This document shows, piece by piece, positions 31,116 through 34,736 of a DNA stretch of 34,736 bases. The position numbers were made by a program, and so were the translations under genes. Within the stretch, counting starts at the first letter, position 1. Each line of letters opens with the position of its first letter. The DNA is from JANSWO01 sp964351875 (lineage in GTDB: Bacteria > Pseudomonadota > Gammaproteobacteria > Pseudomonadales > Azotimanducaceae). The stretch is taken from NCBI GenBank assembly GCA_964351875.1, contig CAYGQC010000025.1, forward strand, positions 1 through 34,736, in the 5' to 3' direction. The notes under the pieces were generated by a model. The model ran no database searches and had not been told where the DNA came from. It saw nothing but the letters and a program-made list of their open reading frames with translations.

Positions 31116-31534
31116 AATTTCGACGCGGTAATCGATTCGAAGCTTCTGTAGAGCTGACACCGCTCATTGATGTGGTGTTTCTGCTATTGATCTTCTTCAT
31201 GGTGTCCACGACGTTCGTGCGGGAAACCCAGCTCAAGATCGATTTGCCGGAGGCGCAAGGTGAGGCGTCTGAGCGAGATCCGAATGTTGTAGAAATTGCC
31301 ATTGATCGAAGCGGTGGCTATGCGATTAACGGACAGTCTGTGGCGAACGAGCAGCTTCAGACGCTGATGCGTGCTCTGGAGGCCACTACCGACGGCGACT
31401 CAAGCAAGTCGCTCATAATCACTGCCGACGCTAATGCCTCGCATCAGAGCGTTGTGCGTGCAATGGACGCGGCGGGCCGGCTCGGATTGACGCGGCTTTC
31501 AATCACGACGTCTGCACCCGAAGATGAGGGCTGA
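31112..31534 (+). CDS. exbD: ExbD/TolR biopolymer transport protein
   Basis: A protein of 140 residues with one N-terminal membrane helix and a periplasmic domain. The helix carries the essential aspartate in VELTPLIDVVFLLLIFFMV, where proton translocation occurs with ExbB. The periplasmic part includes LKIDLPEAQGEASE, VVEIAIDRSGGYAING, LIITADANASHQSVVRAMDA and a final strand GLTRLSITT, as in ExbD. Start GTG 31112 overlaps the end of exbB, and the stop overlaps a short reading frame (TGATG). Part of the exbB-exbD-msbA/lpxK-kdsB run. Confidence 0.93.
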   Translation: MKFRRGNRFEASVELTPLIDVVFLLLIFFMVSTTFVRETQLKIDLPEAQGEASERDPNVVEIAIDRSGGYAINGQSVANEQLQTLMRALEATTDGDSSKSLIITADANASHQSVVRAMDAAGRLGLTRLSITTSAPEDEG

Positions 31535-31617
31535 TGAACGCGCTCAGTAGCATTTCGGATCGCAGCGATGATACCTGTGCTTCCACAGAGCCTCCGCAAA
31601 TCGCATTCCGGAGCTAG
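31534..31617 (+). CDS. Possible 27-residue leader peptide between exbD and msbA-lpxK
   Basis: An ATG overlapping the exbD stop (TGATG) opens a frame of 27 codons ending TAG at 31615-31617, three bases before the TTG start of the fusion gene. The peptide is polar (MNALSSISDRSDDT at its start) with no motif. Its placement would allow ribosomes to run from exbD to the fusion gene through successive coupling. It may equally be chance or a remnant. Confidence 0.25.
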   Translation: MNALSSISDRSDDTCASTEPPQIAFRS

Positions 31618-31620
31618 GGT

Positions 31621-34600
31621 TTGTCTTTAAAAAAAGGGCCAGACGCAGAGCCCGACAAATCTTCTGAGGTGGTGTCGGCCAGCGGAGCCGAATCGAATTC
31701 CGCATCCTCAGTCGCGGCCGATAGCAACGAACCCAACGACTGGCAAACGTACAAACGCCTGCTTGGTTACGTCAAGCCGCACTGGTTTGTCTTCCTGGTT
31801 GCGACGGTATTCTTCCTGGTCGCGAGTAGTGCCGAGGGTTACTTCGCGTTTATCTTTGGCGATCTGGTCGAGTCGTTCCAGCAGATGGGCGATTCGGACC
31901 ACAGCTTCGATGACTCGCTCTATCGCATTCCGCTTATGATCTTTGGCCTCGCGGTTGCGCGAGCGATCGGTGAGGTCATCGGTGAGATTCTGTTGTCGCG
32001 CATCTCGTTCTCTGTTGTCCATGCGCTGCGCACCGAGTTGTTCGAGCAACTACTCGATTTGCCATCTTCCTATTTCGACAACAGCTCCCAGGGCCATCTT
32101 GTCTCACGCATCACGTTCAACGTGGCTCAAATGCGCGATACCGGCACCGAGGCATTGCGATCGCTCGTGCAGGATGGCGGTAAGGTGATCGTGTTTTTTA
32201 CGGGCATGTTGCTCATCAGTTGGAAGCTGACGCTCATCTTCGTCGCTATCGCCCCGGTCGTCGGCGCAATCGTCGCGGTCGCATCGAAGCGATTCCGGCG
32301 AATCTCCCGGCGGATCCAGAACTCCATGGGCGACGTTACCCACGTCGCCTCGGAGCTTGTTTCTGGCTATCGCGTTATTCGCACGTTTGGTGGCGAGCCC
32401 TATGAGCGAGACCGTTTTACCTCCGCCAGTCTGACCAATACTCGGCAGAACCTGAAGATGGTTCTGACCAAGGCGAGTAGCACACAGATCATCCAGGTGT
32501 TGATCGCTGCTGCTTTGGCGTTGTTGATCGCGCTGTTATACAACCCGTCGATTGCGGGTGAGATGAGCGCGGGCGATGTGGTGACGTTTCTCGGTCTTGC
32601 CGGGCTTCTAGCCAGACCAATCAAGAAACTCACGGAAATCAATGCTCGCCTGCAGCGAGGCCTGGCGGCAGCCGAAGATGTGTTCGCACAGTTCGACGAG
32701 GAACGCGAAAGCGATGAAGGCACGCTCTCAACCGACCGCGTGACAGGGCATGTCAGCTTCCGCAACGTCGGTTTTGGCTACGAGGGTAGTAAAACCACCG
32801 TACTTGAAGGTATCGACTTCGACGTCGAACCAGGACAAACCGTCGCGCTTGTCGGCAGATCGGGTAGTGGCAAGTCGACACTGGTCAGCCTGATCCCGCG
32901 ATTCTACGAGCCGACGAGTGGCGAGATACTGCTCGATGGGGAAGTGCTGAGCAGCTATCAGATGGCGGCGCTTCGTCGCCAGATCGCTCTGGTTACTCAA
33001 CAGGTCACCCTGTTCAACGATACGCTTGAGCGCAACATTGCCTACGGGATGCTGGAAGGCACTGAGCCGGAAAAATTGGACGATGCTGTGCGTCGCTCCC
33101 ATGTCGCTGCCTTTCTGGCAGATCTGCCTGACGGCTTGCAAACCTTGCTAGGTGACAACGGCGTTTTGTTGTCGGGTGGCCAGCGCCAACGCGTCGCGAT
33201 TGCGAGGGCGCTACTGAAAGACGCTCCAATTCTCATTCTTGATGAGGCGACATCCGCGCTCGATACTGCTTCCGAGCGGCACATTCAGGAAGCGCTCGAT
33301 GAAGTGATGAAAGGCCGAACGACGTTCGTCATCGCCCATCGCCTGTCGACAATCGAGAACGCGGATCGAATCATGGTGCTGGATCAAGGCAGCATTGTAG
33401 AAAGTGGTTCCCATGAGGAGTTGCTGCTGCTGGATGGGCATTATGCGGCTCTGCACAAGGCTCAGTTCTCAAAGCCATCGAAGGGCAAACGCAAGAAAGC
33501 CTCTCGCTCGAGTCGCTTGCTTGGACAGCTATCTGGCAAGGCGCACGAGGGCGCAGCGTCATCGACGACGCCCACTAGCTCGAATGCTTCCGTTGCCAGT
33601 ACGGGTTCCAACGGTCGCCTGGCCCGGGCCTGGTATTCCGGAGCCTTCTGGCCAAAGCTGCTCTGGCCTTTGGGCAAAATCGTGGAACGGGTGGCGATGT
33701 CGCGGCGGCAGCGCTATCTGACGGGAAAGAGCGAAGTCTGGCGAGCGCCCGTCCCCGTAATTGTCGTCGGCAACATCACCGCGGGTGGAACAGGCAAGAC
33801 GCCATTCGTGATTTTCCTGGTGCATTGGCTGCGCAGCCGGGGCTTCAACCCTGGCGTGGTGTCTCGCGGATACGGCGGCAACGCCGATAGCTACCCGCTT
33901 AGCGTCACCGGCTCAAGTTCGCCGGCGGAGGCCGGTGATGAAGCACCGCTCATCGCCAGCAGGACGGCTGCCCCCGTGGTTGTTGATCCGGACAGAGTCG
34001 CTGCGGCCAAAGCGCTGCTAGAGAGTCACCAGTGCGATGTCATCGTGTCCGACGACGGTCTGCAGCACTACGCATTGGGTCGAGATGTCGAGATCGTCAT
34101 GCTCGATGGTGAACGGGGCCTGGGTAACGGCCTGCCGATTCCTGCCGGCCCTATGCGCGAGCCGCGTGCGCGGCTAGAGTCCGTTGACATGTTGGTTGCC
34201 CTCGGAGGCGAGCCGACTGACGTTGACGACTGTCATGTTGCGTCGGTCACCGCGTGCGCGTTCACGCATCTGGTGACGCGTGAAGAGATTGCTCCGGAAG
34301 ACTTTGTTGAACGCTATCCGAGGGTGCAGGCGGTCGCTGGAATCGGTAACCCCTCACGCTTTCTCACGACGCTGACCGAGCTTGGTCTGGTCGCCGGTCT
34401 GCGCCAGTTTCCGGATCATCACGATTTTGTTGCCAGCGATCTCCATGTGCCAAGTGGCGATGTGATTGTCATGACTGAAAAGGACGCGACCAAAGTTCGC
34501 GCGCTGCTCGATAGTGGCCAGTTGCCCCGGGATCGCGCCTACTTTGCCCTGCAGGTGGAGCTGACCGTTCCGGCGAGTCTTGAGCAGCAACTTGAGACTG

Positions 34601-34641
34601 TCCTTGAATCGCACGGCGTCACCGTAGGCGCGCGAGCATGA
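31621..34641 (+). CDS. msbA-lpxK: MsbA-LpxK fusion: lipid A flippase joined to tetraacyldisaccharide 4'-kinase
   Basis: A single open frame of 1006 residues. After an S/A/E-rich leader (~40 residues), residues ~45-616 are MsbA: six helices, then an ABC domain with Walker A GRSGSGKST (412-420), LSGGQ (517-521), Walker B ending D541-E542 and switch H573. Residues 617-665 are a linker, first K/R-rich (SKGKRKKASR), then S/T/A/G-rich. Residues ~666-1006 are LpxK: its own N-terminal amphipathic helix (RLARAWYSGAFWPKLLWPLG), P-loop AGGTGKTP (721-728), SRGYGG, SDDGLQHY (810-817) and MTEKDATK. LpxK phosphorylates the lipid A precursor at 4'; MsbA flips core-lipid A. All motifs of both enzymes look intact. 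No start codon lies between them until M693, inside LpxK. The TTG start has GGAG seven bases upstream. kdsB follows. Confidence 0.93.
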   Translation: MSLKKGPDAEPDKSSEVVSASGAESNSASSVAADSNEPNDWQTYKRLLGYVKPHWFVFLVATVFFLVASSAEGYFAFIFGDLVESFQQMGDSDHSFDDSLYRIPLMIFGLAVARAIGEVIGEILLSRISFSVVHALRTELFEQLLDLPSSYFDNSSQGHLVSRITFNVAQMRDTGTEALRSLVQDGGKVIVFFTGMLLISWKLTLIFVAIAPVVGAIVAVASKRFRRISRRIQNSMGDVTHVASELVSGYRVIRTFGGEPYERDRFTSASLTNTRQNLKMVLTKASSTQIIQVLIAAALALLIALLYNPSIAGEMSAGDVVTFLGLAGLLARPIKKLTEINARLQRGLAAAEDVFAQFDEERESDEGTLSTDRVTGHVSFRNVGFGYEGSKTTVLEGIDFDVEPGQTVALVGRSGSGKSTLVSLIPRFYEPTSGEILLDGEVLSSYQMAALRRQIALVTQQVTLFNDTLERNIAYGMLEGTEPEKLDDAVRRSHVAAFLADLPDGLQTLLGDNGVLLSGGQRQRVAIARALLKDAPILILDEATSALDTASERHIQEALDEVMKGRTTFVIAHRLSTIENADRIMVLDQGSIVESGSHEELLLLDGHYAALHKAQFSKPSKGKRKKASRSSRLLGQLSGKAHEGAASSTTPTSSNASVASTGSNGRLARAWYSGAFWPKLLWPLGKIVERVAMSRRQRYLTGKSEVWRAPVPVIVVGNITAGGTGKTPFVIFLVHWLRSRGFNPGVVSRGYGGNADSYPLSVTGSSSPAEAGDEAPLIASRTAAPVVVDPDRVAAAKALLESHQCDVIVSDDGLQHYALGRDVEIVMLDGERGLGNGLPIPAGPMREPRARLESVDMLVALGGEPTDVDDCHVASVTACAFTHLVTREEIAPEDFVERYPRVQAVAGIGNPSRFLTTLTELGLVAGLRQFPDHHDFVASDLHVPSGDVIVMTEKDATKVRALLDSGQLPRDRAYFALQVELTVPASLEQQLETVLESHGVTVGARA

Positions 34642-34666
34642 GCTTTAACCGACGATGAGCTTCAAC
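34638..34666 (+). repeat. Duplicated kdsB start region
   Basis: ATGAGCTTTAAC (34638-34649) and ATGAGCTTCAAC (34655-34666) differ at one base and are 17 bases apart. The upstream copy overlaps the fusion gene's stop (ATGA) and reads only MSFNRR before TGA; the downstream copy starts kdsB. This looks like a small duplication out of frame. Confidence 0.75.
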
Positions 34667-34736
34667 GTAGTCATCCCGGCCCGCTACGCGTCGACTCGAC
34701 TGCCTGGCAAGCCGTTAGCTGATATCGCAGGCCGAG
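34655..34736 (+). CDS. kdsB: 3-deoxy-manno-octulosonate cytidylyltransferase, 5' end only
   Basis: The window ends 27 codons into this gene. The visible start, MSFNVVIPARYASTRLPGKP, followed by LADIAGR, is the diagnostic nucleotide-binding N-terminus of KdsB, which makes CMP-Kdo for attachment to lipid A. Its place directly after lpxK is a common gammaproteobacterial arrangement. The ATG at 34655 lies 13 bases after the fusion gene's stop and has no clear ribosome site, so translation probably depends on the upstream gene. Confidence 0.9.
   Translation, partial: MSFNVVIPARYASTRLPGKPLADIAGR

Noticed and set aside
33601..33760. A separate lpxK gene starting inside the fusion frame (GTG/ATG near residues 690-693)
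   Set aside because: That start would remove the conserved LpxK N-terminal helix and has no clear ribosome site; a single fused product is the simpler reading.
1..34736. tRNA, rRNA, CRISPR arrays, insertion sequences, prophage genes
   Set aside because: Looked for cloverleaf-like GTTC/CCA ends, spaced direct repeats, transposase motifs and phage structural genes; none seen. The short tandem repeats found have 10-12-bp units and no spacers.

Overview
The window is a compact chromosomal segment, about 58-60 % GC by eye, from a Gram-negative bacterium, most likely a gammaproteobacterium. The evidence is lipid A and Kdo genes (msbA, lpxK, kdsB), the LolCDE lipoprotein export system, Na+-NQR maturation factors (apbE, nqrM), soluble transhydrogenase SthA, a fused CysNC, and a ClpB very close to the enterobacterial protein. 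I see no phage, IS element, CRISPR array, rRNA or tRNA. Genus cannot be fixed from the sequence alone.

Layout. 0.1-1.7 kb: a spermidine-synthase-like protein encoded as two overlapping genes. 1.9-4.8 kb: the sulfate-activation operon cysD-cysNC, closed by a textbook terminator. 4.9-9.4 kb: a minus-strand MFS transporter, a short unknown gene with a repeat-containing leader, then a minus-strand run of symporter, histidine phosphatase and enoyl-CoA hydratase. 9.9-14 kb: apbE-nqrM, then HDOD-sthA. 14-22 kb: an exported unknown and a PilZ protein on the minus strand, lolC-lolD-lolE, DUF2062, comEC and DUF2244. 22.1-30.3 kb: a PilZ-Nudix-like fusion, clpB with a heat-shock promoter candidate, an unknown gene behind a LexA (SOS) box, an SDR epimerase, galU, and a D-threonine-aldolase-like enzyme. 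30.5-34.7 kb: exbB-exbD, one long gene carrying MsbA and LpxK in a single frame, and the start of kdsB.

How the genes fit together. Much of the window serves the cell envelope: LolCDE releases lipoproteins from the inner membrane, MsbA-LpxK phosphorylates and flips lipid A, KdsB activates Kdo, and GalU makes UDP-glucose for surface sugars. From memory, the order apbE / sthA / PilZ / lolCDE / DUF2062 / comEC / exbB / exbD / lpxK / kdsB resembles the Pseudomonas cluster, but here the nqr structural genes are absent upstream of apbE and a block of about 8.7 kb separates comEC from exbB.

The most striking finds are (1) the natural MsbA-LpxK fusion, joining the lipid A 4'-kinase to the lipid A flippase; (2) an unrecognised protein of 223 residues directly behind a near-consensus LexA box, with 12-bp in-frame repeats at both ends; and (3) a PilZ domain fused to a Nudix fold whose catalytic box has decayed, suggesting a c-di-GMP-linked ligand sensor rather than a hydrolase.
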